Origin: an uncultured Oscillospiraceae bacterium
GTDB lineage: Bacteria; Bacillota; Clostridia; Oscillospirales; Oscillospiraceae
Assembly (NCBI GenBank): GCA_934567355.1
Contig: CAKTJC010000026.1
Coordinates: forward strand, 1 to 41,045
Reading direction: 5' to 3'
DNA length: 41,045 bases
Shown here: in pieces, positions 1-8,043 of the stretch
Numbering within the stretch: the stretch's first letter is position 1
Layout of the letters: every line of letters starts with the position of its first letter
Notes under the pieces: model-generated
The model's database searches: none
What the model was told of the DNA's origin: nothing
What the model saw: the letters and a program-made list of their open reading frames with translations, nothing else
Position numbers and translations under genes: made by a program

Positions 1-77
1 TTCAGAGGTTATCCACCGTTTTTATTGGGCACCTATTGTATAATGCGATTTTTGGTGTTTATGCGGTGTTGCCCTAA
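1..77. repeat. Terminal 77-bp repeat, left copy
   Basis: These bases are the exact reverse complement of the last 77 bases of the window. Read outward from the contig, both copies begin TTAGGGCAACACCGC and run off the end with AACCTCTGAA. The repeat interrupts mglA and supplies its stop codon at 22-24. Bases just inside the two copies are unrelated, so the shared sequence starts sharply. This fits the edge of a dispersed mobile or MITE-like element that continues beyond the window. No transposase is visible. Confidence 0.9.
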
Positions 78-1452
78 TCATAATGATACCCTTACCCTGC
101 TTTGCCAGCTCCGCAATAATGCAGTAGATTTCGTACTTTGCGCCCACGTCGATGCCTCGGGTAGGCTCGTCCAGAATCAGCACATCCGGGTCATTTGCCA
201 GCCAACGGCCAATCAGGACCTTCTGCTGGTTGCCGCCGGAAAGGGATTTAATCAGGGTCTTGGAGGAGGGTGTTTTGATGTTCATCTTGTGAACGTTATC
301 CTGCACCAGGTTCTCCACCTTTTTGCCATTGATGGCAATGCCAAAATCCAGATACTTCTGCAAAGAAGCGATAGAGATATTATCCGCCACGCTGAGCACG
401 CCCATGATGCCGCTGCCCCGGCGGTCTTCCGTCAGGAGGGCAACGCCGTTGTCGATGGCATCCTTGGGGCGGTCAACCTTCATTTCCTTGCCCTTGTAGT
501 AAATGGTGCCCTGCTCATGGGAGCGGATGCCAAACAGGCCTTCCATCAGCTCGGTACGCTGTGCGCCCACCAAGCCGCCCACGCCCAGAATCTCGCCCTT
601 GTGCAGGGTGAAATTGACGTTACGGAAGCTCTTGGGGTTGATGGAGGTGAAGTTCTCCACCCGCAGAATCTCCTCGCCCACCACGTTCTCACGGGGCGGA
701 TAGAGGTTGGTCAGCTCACGGCCCACCATCTGAGTGATAATCTTATCGGTAGTCAAGTCCTTGGCTTCCCAGGTGCCGATGTACTGACCGTCACGCATGA
801 TGGTCACTTCGTCACCGATGCGGAGAATCTCGTCCATCTTATGAGAGATGTAAACGATTGCCACATTTTCAGCCTTCAGGTCTTCAATGATGCGGAACAG
901 AGCCTCCACCTCGTTCTGGGTCAGAGAAGAAGTAGGCTCGTCCAGAATCAGAACCCGGCAATTGGCGGAAACAGCCTTTGCAATTTCCACAGACTGCATC
1001 TGAGAGACGCTCAGTTCGCCTACCTTCTGCCTGGGGTCAAAATTCATGCGCACCTTTTTCAGCAGCTCTGCCGTATCGGCGTACATCTTATCGTGGTCAA
1101 TCATGGGAATGATGCCCAGGAACTTTTTCATGGGATAGCGGCCCAGGAAGATGTTCTCACCCACGGTACGGGCGGGGATGGGCTGAAGCTCCTGGTGAAC
1201 CATGGCGATGCCTTTTTCCAGGGCATCCATGGGATCGTGGATGGTAACAGGCTGACCATCGATTTTAATCTGCCCTTCATCCATCTTATAAATACCAAAC
1301 ATACACTTCATCAGCGTGGATTTACCGGCGCCGTTCTCGCCCATCAGGGCGTGAACCTTACCGGGATGAAGCTTCAGCTGGGCATGATCCAATGCTTTCA
1401 CGCCGGGAAATGATTTGCATACGTCAATCATTTCCAGCACATATTCGGACAT
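22..1452 (-). pseudogene. mglA: Galactose/methyl-galactoside-type sugar ABC transporter ATPase MglA, 3' end disrupted
   Basis: This encodes the two-domain ATPase of a monosaccharide importer (MglA/RbsA/XylG family), which acts on the inner face of the membrane with MglC and MglB. Domain 1 has Walker A GENGAGKST near residue 40, a degenerate signature LSVSQ and Walker B LILDEPTSS. Domain 2 has TEDRRGSG, signature LSGGNQQK and Walker B LILDEPTRGID. The family runs to about 500 residues. Here native sequence stops after GKGIIMI (near base 78), and the last 17 or so residues come from the terminal repeat, so the switch region and C-terminus are missing. The ATG at 1450-1452 has AAGGAGG upstream. 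The truncated mglB lies upstream on the same strand. An mglC permease would be expected past the window edge. Family identity is firm; loss of function is inferred. Confidence 0.85.
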
Positions 1453-1481
1453 GCGTTGAACCTCCTTTGTTTCAAGAAAGA

Positions 1482-1509
1482 GACGGGTGAGCCGTTAGAC
1501 CCACCCGTC
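1482..1509 (-). other. Hairpin between mglB and mglA
   Basis: GACGGGTG (1482-1489) and CACCCGTC (1502-1509) form a perfect 8-bp stem with a 12-base loop in the 108-bp gap between mglB and mglA. No T-run follows on the minus strand, so it is not a classical terminator. Hairpins at this place in sugar importer operons often stabilise the binding-protein part of the mRNA. That role is inferred. Confidence 0.45.
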
Positions 1510-1560
1510 GCCCTCATTTGTTTATGAGTTCATTGCGATGGAATCGCTGACGGTAGAAGC

Positions 1561-2379
1561 TTAGTAGTTGGCCTCAGCGTAAGCCTTGTCGACCTTCACG
1601 TAGTCAACCCAGTAGTAGTTGTCGATTGCTTCGCCGTTCAGAGCAGCAACAGCAACGTCAACAGCCTTGTGGGACTGACCAATGTGGTCGTTCAGAACAG
1701 TGCCGGTCATTTCGCCAGCCTTAATCAGCTGAACAGCTTCTTCCAGAGCGTCAACGCCCAGGACATAGATGTCTTCACCGACAACGCGGCCAGCGGCCTC
1801 GATGGCAGCAACAGCGCCCAGAGCCATGCCGTCATTGTTGCAGAACACGACTTCCACATCGTAGCCGTGAGCGGTCAGTGCGTTAGCGGTCAGCTCCTGA
1901 CCCTTGGCCTGCTGCCAGTTACCAACCTGGTCGTCCAGGCACTTGACTTCGTAGCCAGCGTCCTTCAGAGCCTTGACAGAGAACTCGGTACGATACTGAG
2001 CGTCGATGTTCTCGGGGTCGCCCTCGATCATGATGTAGTTGATCACGCCGTCGCCGTTGATGTCGCCGTGGTCGGGCAGAGCAGCAACGATCTCACCCTG
2101 GAAGGTGCCGGACTGACGAGCGTCAGCACCAACGTAGCAGACGGTGGGGTTGTCCAGGATGCCTTCGTAGGCTTCGTCCAGGGTCTTGCCGTCCTTGTCG
2201 TAAGCCAGAGGCTCACGGTTGATCAGAACCAGAGGAATGCCGGCTTCCACGACCATGTCGATGATGGCATCGGCGGAGGAGGTCTGCACCAGGTTCAGGA
2301 TGATAACATCCATGCCCTGGGTGCGGCAATTGCACAAGTAAATATTATAACCGTAGGGGCGGCTACCAGCCGCCCGCAA
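1561..2379 (-). pseudogene. mglB: Galactose-type solute-binding protein MglB, N-terminus lost
   Basis: The C-terminal two thirds of a periplasmic-binding-protein-like galactose/glucose-binding protein (MglB family). Recognisable family blocks include GMDVIILNLVQTSSADAII, PLVLINREP, VGADARQSG, FCNNDGMALGA and VLGVDAL. The domain would bind sugar outside the membrane and deliver it to MglA/C. Family members are about 330-370 residues with a lipoprotein signal peptide. Here recognisable protein begins only near base 2330. Upstream codons run into a palindromic GC-rich repeat, with no signal peptide, no lipobox Cys and no ribosome site. Roughly 80-100 N-terminal residues are missing, so the product could not be exported normally. 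The open frame to 2379 is read-through into the repeat. With mglA also broken, the locus appears to be decaying. Confidence 0.8.
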
Positions 2380-2740
2380 TCCCGGACAACATCAGCGCCT
2401 GGTTAAACGGTACGCGGTCGGACAGAAATGTAGGGGGCGATGCCCACATCGCCCCGCCAGGTGGGTTTACATCCGCGCCCGATTGAATGGGAAAATGTAA
2501 TTTTACCCTGTTCCATTCAACGTACAGGGTGATTTCGTGAGGTTTCGGGTCGATGTGGGCATTGACCCCTACATTGAAACCGTGGGCGCGTGCCATTCAT
2601 CGTGCAGGGTGGTTGCGTAAGGGTTGCGGGCGGCTAGTAGCCGCCCCTACGGGGGAACCGGTGGCGCGTTCCACTCAACGTACCGGGTGGCTGCGTGAGG
2701 GGGCGGGCGGCTGGTAGCCGCCCCTACTGGGTTTGACGGA
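2350..2740. repeat. Palindromic GC-rich repeat array (about 79-bp period)
   Basis: The stretch contains no gene. It carries several copies of the palindromic core GTAGGGGCGGCTACCAGCC or its complement (near 2354, 2625 and 2706), a related core around GTAGGGGGCGATGCCCACATC (2431-2452), and its inverse near 2545-2576. A unit starting TTCCATTCAACGTAC at 2511 recurs in diverged form at 2591 and 2669, a period of 80 and 78 bp. Each unit ends in a palindromic core. The array abuts and has replaced the 5' end of mglB. It resembles REP/MITE-type intergenic repeats. Confidence 0.75.
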
Positions 2741-2793
2741 ATTTGTTCACGAAGTTGTAACGCATGCAATCGTGTGGTTTTTCCTTTTGAATC

Positions 2794-2822
2794 TTGCAAT
2801 TTCATTTCCGCTGTGATACAAT
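2794..2822 (+). promoter_or_regulatory. Sigma-A promoter of the marR-ABC exporter operon
   Basis: TTGCAA (2794-2799), a 17-bp spacer and TACAAT (2817-2822) match the vegetative promoter pattern. Transcription would begin near 2829, directly ahead of the inverted repeat at 2835-2868. Confidence 0.6.
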
Positions 2823-2834
2823 TACCAAAAATTA

Positions 2835-2868
2835 GTTGTACGTGCAATTATATAGTTGCACGTACAAC
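2835..2868. promoter_or_regulatory. Perfect inverted-repeat operator, probable MarR site
   Basis: GTTGTACGTGCAA (2835-2847) and TTGCACGTACAAC (2856-2868) are perfect 13-bp inverted repeats separated by 8 bases. They lie just downstream of the predicted start of transcription and just upstream of the MarR gene. MarR dimers bind palindromes of this size and often repress their own operon, so autoregulation is likely. In RNA the same bases would form a hairpin ahead of the ribosome site. Confidence 0.75.
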
Positions 2869-3366
2869 AATCTTACAGGAGGGATTCTTACGGAACATGC
2901 AGCACGAAAGATCACCAAGATTGCCCGGGAGGCTGAGCATCTGGTGCTGCTGGCCATGCGCCTGGAGGGGATCGGTACCGCGGAGATCGACTGTATCCAC
3001 GCCGTGCGGCACCACCCCGGGATCACGCAGACGGCGCTGGCTGCAGCGCTGAACGCGGATAAGCCCGCCATCGCCCGGCGGACGGCCAGCCTGGAGCGCA
3101 AGGGGTACCTGCGTCGGGAGCCGAATCCAGAGGACGGCCGCAGCCAGCTGCTGTTTGCAACGCCGAAGGCAGAGGGTCTGCGCGACCGGAAGGCGGAAGC
3201 GGAGAGTGCTTTCTACGACTACCTGCTGGAGGGGCTGGATACCCGAACCCGGGAGAATTTCCTGGACACGCTGGACATTCTCTACTGCCGCTCCAAGGAA
3301 GAAAGCCGCGCAAATTTCCCCCATGTACGGGGCACTCTGGAGGAAAACAGCAATGAAACAACGTGA
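2836..3366 (+). CDS. MarR-family transcriptional regulator
   Basis: A winged-helix repressor of the MarR family. The recognisable protein runs from about TEHAARKIT. The helix-turn-helix lies in GITQTALAAALNADKPAIA, and the wing in NPEDGRSQLLFATPKAEGL has the conserved D-x-R pattern. It is the first gene of an operon with two ABC exporter half-transporters and overlaps the first by 14 bases, so it very likely represses their transcription until a toxic ligand binds. The start is unclear. The only conventional in-frame start codons are TTG 2836 and GTG 2842, both inside the operator and without a ribosome site. A good AGGAGGG at 2877-2883 is followed only by ATT, CTT and ACG in frame, and the nearby ATG at 2897 is out of frame. 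The real start may be a rare codon at 2884-2890. Confidence 0.8.
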   Translation: MYVQLYSCTYNNLTGGILTEHAARKITKIAREAEHLVLLAMRLEGIGTAEIDCIHAVRHHPGITQTALAAALNADKPAIARRTASLERKGYLRREPNPEDGRSQLLFATPKAEGLRDRKAEAESAFYDYLLEGLDTRTRENFLDTLDILYCRSKEESRANFPHVRGTLEENSNETT

Positions 3367-5098
3367 ATCATCCCTGAGACCCGATCGCATCTCCTCTTAT
3401 TTCCGTCAGGAATGGCTGCCGCTGCTGCTGATCACGCTGTCCGGCCTAGCTTACAACCTGGGGCTGCTGGCAGTGCCCTGGTTTGAAGGACGACTTGCCC
3501 AGGCACTGGCCGACATTCTCACAAAGCAGTCCCCCGCTTCTGCCATGGCCGTTCTGGTCGCTGCCTATCTGCTCACCACTCTGGCAGTGCAGGCAGCCCG
3601 GTTTGTCAAGCGGTTTTACGTCCGCCGGTTTGCCAACAATATCAACTGGCGGATGAAGGGCGTGCTGTTTGCCAATCTCCTGCGCCAGAGCCGAAACGCA
3701 CTGGAACAGGAAGGGGCCGGAGAGCTGATGACCAAGGCCATCTCCGATGTGGACGACTGCGCCGAGGGAATGCGCAAATTCACCACCGAGTTTTTTGATA
3801 CCGGCGTGGCTCTGGTGGGATACGCCGTAATGCTGGTGGTTTATGACTGGCGTCTGGCGCTTCTGAGCCTGCTCTTCCCCCCGTTTTCCTATTTCTGTGC
3901 CGAGCGGATGAAGGGGCTGGTGCAGCGCTCCGGCGCCGCCTACAAAAAAGCTGCTTCCGGCCTCAGCGCCGCCACACTGGATCGGGCCAAAAATGCCGTC
4001 ACCTACCGGGTATACGGCTGCGAAGGCGCCCAGGAGACCCGGTACGAATCCGCACTGGAGGACTATGAGCGCACCGCTGTCCGCGCCAATGTGTGGCAGT
4101 CCGCTCTGCCGCCGCTGTACCTGGTGCTGTCCAATCTGAGCGTTATATTCATTCTGTGGTTTGGAAGCCGGAATGTGCTGGGCAGCGGCTGGAAGGTGTG
4201 GGACATTGCCGCCTTCACCACCTTCCTCTCCTGCTATGGCAAGCTGGCCACCAAATCCTCCAAGGCTGCCAAGCTCTTTAACGCAGTGCAGCGGGCCGAG
4301 GTCTCCTGGAAGCGCATACAGCCGCTGATGAAGCAGCCGGAGGCGCTGCCTGCATTGAATATTCCCGCCGCCGGCACGCTTTCTGTCCGGGAGCTCAGCT
4401 TTGCCTACGACGGAAACGCCCCCATTTTTGAGGGACTTTCCCTGGATGCAAAGCCCGGGGACATCATCGGCGTCACCGGCCCCGTAGCCTGCGGAAAATC
4501 CACTTTGGGCAAGGCCTTCCTGTGCGAGCATCCCTACGGCGGCTCGATCCGCCTGAATGGGAAGGAGCTGTCCGAATTGCCGCCGCGGGAAATTGCCGAC
4601 TGTGTGGGCTATCTGGGGCACGATCCGGAGCTGTGGAACGACACGGTGGAAAATAACGTGCTCTGCGGCCAAAGCGGAAACGCCATGGATTTTCTGACCC
4701 AGGTCGCGCTGAATGAAGAAGTAAGCGCCATGGAGCAGGGTTTGCAGACCGTGGTCGGCAGCAGCGGCGTGCGGCTCTCCGGCGGTCAGGCGCAGCGGCT
4801 GGCACTGGCGCGGACGCTGGCACATCCGAGACCCGTTCTCATTCTGGATGACCCCTTCTCTGCTCTGGACAAAAAGACGGAAGACATTGTTTTTGCGAAT
4901 CTGAAGCGGTACGCGAAAGACAAAATTGTCATTCTGATCTCTCACCGGCTGTACCACTTCCCGGAGATGGATCAGATCCTGTTCATGCAGGACGGCCATA
5001 TTGCCGTCGGCAGCCACCAGGCGCTGTGCCAGTCACAGCCGGGCTACCGCAGCCTGTACGAAAGTCAGACAGGAGGGAATGACCATGAAGAAAACTAA
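3353..5098 (+). CDS. ABC exporter half-transporter 1 (degenerate-site ATPase)
   Basis: A 581-residue half-exporter of the multidrug/lipid type: an N-terminal six-helix membrane domain (about residues 20-330) fused to an ATPase. The ATPase has Walker A GPVACGKS near 376, an intact signature LSGGQ near 475, Walker B LILDDP with Asp at about 500 where the catalytic Glu normally sits, D-loop SALD and the H-loop His at 531. Together with the next gene it should form a heterodimer. This subunit contributes the Walker motifs of the degenerate site and the signature of the working site. ATG 3353 is preceded by GGAGG and overlaps the marR stop by 14 bases, so translation is coupled. The substrate cannot be read from sequence. 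The MarR partner suggests a drug or toxic metabolite. Confidence 0.88.
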   Translation: MKQRESSLRPDRISSYFRQEWLPLLLITLSGLAYNLGLLAVPWFEGRLAQALADILTKQSPASAMAVLVAAYLLTTLAVQAARFVKRFYVRRFANNINWRMKGVLFANLLRQSRNALEQEGAGELMTKAISDVDDCAEGMRKFTTEFFDTGVALVGYAVMLVVYDWRLALLSLLFPPFSYFCAERMKGLVQRSGAAYKKAASGLSAATLDRAKNAVTYRVYGCEGAQETRYESALEDYERTAVRANVWQSALPPLYLVLSNLSVIFILWFGSRNVLGSGWKVWDIAAFTTFLSCYGKLATKSSKAAKLFNAVQRAEVSWKRIQPLMKQPEALPALNIPAAGTLSVRELSFAYDGNAPIFEGLSLDAKPGDIIGVTGPVACGKSTLGKAFLCEHPYGGSIRLNGKELSELPPREIADCVGYLGHDPELWNDTVENNVLCGQSGNAMDFLTQVALNEEVSAMEQGLQTVVGSSGVRLSGGQAQRLALARTLAHPRPVLILDDPFSALDKKTEDIVFANLKRYAKDKIVILISHRLYHFPEMDQILFMQDGHIAVGSHQALCQSQPGYRSLYESQTGGNDHEEN

Positions 5099-6722
5099 AT
5101 CCGGCGTTGCCGCAGCCATCCGCAGTGCCGCACTGGCGCACAAAGCGCTGAGCATCGGCACGCTCCTGTGTGCTGCCGCCTCTGTCCTTGCCTCCCTGCT
5201 GCCGCCTCTGCTGCTGGGAAACATCATTGACGATCTGACCGGTGGGCTGAACCTGACCTTTTCGGCCGTGCTGATGTACTTTGCCAGTCTGGCACTGGAG
5301 GGGATCCTCTCCGCCGGGCAGGAGACGCTGCTGGAGATGTTCGGCCGGAAAATGACTCACGCACTGCGCAGCGAAATGTCCGCCAAGCTCACGGCGCTGC
5401 CTGCCTCCACCCTGGCCGCTCAGGAACCCGGTGCTGTCGCTGCCCGGTTTTCCGGAGATGTGGACACGGTGGAAGCGCTGTTTACCTCCGGCGTGATCTC
5501 CATGGCGGCGGATGCCTGCCGGATCCTGTCCATTCTTGCCGTCATTGCCGTGAAAAATACCGACCTTGCCCTGATCCTGATTCCCGTTCTGCCGCTGCTG
5601 GCCGCCTTCACCCGGCATGTACAGAAGCGGATGCTCTCCGCGCAGCTGGAAAATCGCCGTGCCGTTGCCGCCATTTCCGGCCAGGTACCCGAGGCACTGC
5701 ACAATATCCGCACCATCCACGCTCTGGGGCTGGAGGACTATATGGAGCAGCGCTATGACAGGCGCATCGGCGAGAGCTACGCCGCCGTGGAAAAGACAAA
5801 CTTCTACGACGCCATTTATTCCCCGGTGGTGCTGGTGCTGAATGCTGCCGTGGTGGGCGCCGTTATGCTGCTGTCCGCCTCCGGAAATACAAGGATCCTC
5901 ACTCTTTTCGGCATGTCCGTGGGCACATCTGTCGCCGTCATCAATTACATCACCCGTATTTTCGCTCCTATTGAGAGCCTGGGCATGGAGATCCAGACCA
6001 TCCAGTCCGCCATGGCCGGCGTAAAGCGGATCGACGCCTTCCTCGCCCAACCGGAGCGGAGCGTGCCCGATGCCGCTCCCCAAGTGCCCGGCGGGGATGT
6101 GGTACTCTCCCACGTCGCCTTCGGCTACAGCGAAAAAACCGTGCTGTCCGACCTTTCCTTCACCGTAAAGGCTGGGGAGCAGGTGACTCTGGTCGGCCGC
6201 ACCGGTGCAGGCAAAAGCACCGTGTTCCGCCTGCTGCTAGGGCTGTATCAGCCTCAAGCAGGGAGCCTCACCATCGGAGGCGTGGAGACCAGCCGGATCA
6301 CCGACAGTCAGCGCCGCCGGTGCATCGGCTGTGTAGAGCAGCATTTCTCGCAGGTCCCCGGCACTGTGCTGGATCAAATCACCCTGGGCGACCCCGGCAT
6401 CAGCCGGGAGATGGCCGAAAACGCCGCCGCTCTGGCCGGACTGGATGAAGTCATCCGCTCCTTCCCCAAGGGCTATGACACCCCCTGCTCCGACGGACTG
6501 TTCTCCCAGGGTGAATGGCAGCTGCTTTCCATCGCCCGGGCTGCCGCCGCCGACCCCGGCGTGCTGCTGCTGGATGAGATCACCGCCAACCTGGATGCCG
6601 AAACCGAGGCACGGGTCCTGGCCGCCCTCCGCCGCGCCTCTCAGGGCCGCACCGTTCTGTCCATCTCCCACCGCATCTACGAAACCCTGGGCGGAAGGAC
6701 CATTGAGATCCCTGCCCTGTGA
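5085..6722 (+). CDS. ABC exporter half-transporter 2 (catalytic-site ATPase)
   Basis: A 545-residue membrane domain plus ATPase, the partner of the preceding gene. Membrane helices fill roughly residues 15-300. The ATPase has Walker A GRTGAGKS near 371, a strongly altered signature FSQGEW near 473, Walker B VLLLDEI with the catalytic Glu at about 498, D-loop ANLD and a final SHR H-loop. Its Walker motifs pair with the intact LSGGQ of partner 1 to make the one competent ATP site. Its own altered signature pairs with the Asp-bearing site of partner 1. ATG 5085 is 7 bases after AGGAGGG and overlaps the upstream stop by 14 bases. An alternative ATG at 5079 is too close to the ribosome site. Confidence 0.88.
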   Translation: MKKTKSGVAAAIRSAALAHKALSIGTLLCAAASVLASLLPPLLLGNIIDDLTGGLNLTFSAVLMYFASLALEGILSAGQETLLEMFGRKMTHALRSEMSAKLTALPASTLAAQEPGAVAARFSGDVDTVEALFTSGVISMAADACRILSILAVIAVKNTDLALILIPVLPLLAAFTRHVQKRMLSAQLENRRAVAAISGQVPEALHNIRTIHALGLEDYMEQRYDRRIGESYAAVEKTNFYDAIYSPVVLVLNAAVVGAVMLLSASGNTRILTLFGMSVGTSVAVINYITRIFAPIESLGMEIQTIQSAMAGVKRIDAFLAQPERSVPDAAPQVPGGDVVLSHVAFGYSEKTVLSDLSFTVKAGEQVTLVGRTGAGKSTVFRLLLGLYQPQAGSLTIGGVETSRITDSQRRRCIGCVEQHFSQVPGTVLDQITLGDPGISREMAENAAALAGLDEVIRSFPKGYDTPCSDGLFSQGEWQLLSIARAAAADPGVLLLDEITANLDAETEARVLAALRRASQGRTVLSISHRIYETLGGRTIEIPAL

Positions 6723-6734
6723 TCTTCATTCCCT

Positions 6735-6760
6735 CTGCCGCCCGGATTTTCGGGCGGCAG
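6735..6760 (+). terminator. GC-rich hairpin after the exporter operon
   Basis: CTGCCGCCCG (6735-6744) and CGGGCGGCAG (6751-6760) form a perfect 10-bp stem with a 6-base loop, 12 bases after the exporter stop codon. The T-tract expected of an intrinsic terminator is missing (AAAAGTGC follows). It may be a weak terminator or an mRNA 3'-end stabiliser. Confidence 0.45.
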
Positions 6761-6769
6761 AAAAGTGCA

Positions 6770-6797
6770 TTTACATTTTGGATTTTTCCTGTATAAT
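6770..6797 (+). promoter_or_regulatory. Sigma-A promoter for malic enzyme
   Basis: TTTACA (6770-6775), a 16-bp spacer and a perfect TATAAT (6792-6797) lie 38 bases ahead of the ATG. The short leader holds only the ribosome site. Confidence 0.7.
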
Positions 6798-6835
6798 GGG
6801 TCCTGAAATAATTGACACTACCAGGAGGTAACTTT

Positions 6836-8008
6836 ATGGATTACGCAAAAGAGTCCCTGCGGCTGCATGGGCAGTGGAAGGGAAAAATCGAAGTGAAGGC
6901 CACTGTCCCCGTGGCAACCAAGGAAGACCTGTCTCTGGCCTATACCCCCGGCGTGGCCGCCCCCTGTCTGGAGATCCAGAAGGATATAAACAAATCCTAT
7001 GAGCTGACCCGCCGCCACAACCTGTGCGCCGTCATCACCGACGGCTCTGCCGTGCTTGGCCTGGGCGACATCGGCCCGGAGGCCGGTATGCCGGTGATGG
7101 AAGGCAAGTGCGTCCTCTTCAAATCCTTCGGTGATGTGGATGCCTTTCCGCTGTGCGTGAAGACCAAGGATGTGGACGAGTTTGTCAACGCCGTTTATCT
7201 GATGTCCGGCTCCTTCGGCGGCATCAATCTGGAGGACATTGCCGCCCCCCGCTGCTTTGAGATCGAGCGCAAATTGAAAGAGAAGTGCGATATTCCTGTC
7301 TTCCACGATGACCAGCACGGCACCGCCGTCATCACTCTGGCCGGTCTGCAAAACGCCCTGAAGGTGGTCGGTAAGAAGAAAGAAGACGTAAAAGTCGTCA
7401 CCTCCGGCGCAGGCGCCGCCGCAATTGCCATTGTAAAGCTGCTGCTGTCCGCCGGCTTCAAAAATGTGGTCATGACCGACCGCACCGGCGCCATCTACGC
7501 CGGGCGGGAAAAGCTGAACTGGATCAAAGAGGAAATGGCCCAGGTGACCAACCTACAGAAAGAGACCGGCAAACTTGCCGATGTTATCAAAGGTGCAGAT
7601 GTATTTATCGGCGTTTCCGCCCCCGGTACATTGACCCGCGAGATGGTGCAGACCATGGCCAAGGACGCCATCGTTTTCGCCTGCGCCAATCCCACCCCCG
7701 AAATCTTCCCCGAGGACGCCAAGAAGGGCGGCGCCACCGTGGTGTCCACCGGGCGCTCCGACTATCCCAACCAGATCAACAACGTGCTGGCCTTCCCCGG
7801 TATCTTCCGCGGTGCCTTTGACGTCCGCGCCTCCGACATCAACGAGGAGATGAAGATGGCTGCCGCACAGGCACTGGCCGATCTGGTCTCCCCCGAGGAA
7901 CTCAGCGCCGACTACATCATCCCCGCCGCCTTTGACAGGCGGGTTGGTCCCGCAGTCGCCAAGGCCGTTGCGGAAGCGGCAAGAAAATCCGGTGTCGCAA
8001 GGATCTGA
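6836..8008 (+). CDS. NAD(P)-dependent malic enzyme (short bacterial type)
   Basis: Converts L-malate to pyruvate and CO2 with reduction of NAD(P) in the cytoplasm. At 390 residues it has the usual length of the short bacterial form without a phosphotransacetylase-like tail. Conserved blocks in order: YTPGVAAPC, SAVLGLGDIGPEAGMPVMEG (metal and substrate region), FHDDQHGTAV (metal-binding Asp pair), the dinucleotide loop SGAGAAAIA and ANPTPEIFPEDA. ATG 6836 follows AGGAGG by 6 bases, and the promoter lies just upstream. It appears to be its own transcript start, with rqcH 35 bases downstream possibly co-transcribed. Cofactor preference between NAD and NADP cannot be decided by eye. Confidence 0.93.
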   Translation: MDYAKESLRLHGQWKGKIEVKATVPVATKEDLSLAYTPGVAAPCLEIQKDINKSYELTRRHNLCAVITDGSAVLGLGDIGPEAGMPVMEGKCVLFKSFGDVDAFPLCVKTKDVDEFVNAVYLMSGSFGGINLEDIAAPRCFEIERKLKEKCDIPVFHDDQHGTAVITLAGLQNALKVVGKKKEDVKVVTSGAGAAAIAIVKLLLSAGFKNVVMTDRTGAIYAGREKLNWIKEEMAQVTNLQKETGKLADVIKGADVFIGVSAPGTLTREMVQTMAKDAIVFACANPTPEIFPEDAKKGGATVVSTGRSDYPNQINNVLAFPGIFRGAFDVRASDINEEMKMAAAQALADLVSPEELSADYIIPAAFDRRVGPAVAKAVAEAARKSGVARI

Positions 8009-8043
8009 GTTTTCCATATTTTTATCTTTTCAGAGGAAAATCC

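Noticed and set aside
39..44. TATAAT inside the terminal repeat as an outward or antisense promoter
   Set aside because: No acceptable -35 hexamer at 16-18 bp spacing was found upstream of it on the strand that would read into mglA.
2505..2740. CRISPR-like array
   Set aside because: Units are about 79 bp, strongly diverged and palindromic throughout, without regular unique spacers; no cas genes are present.
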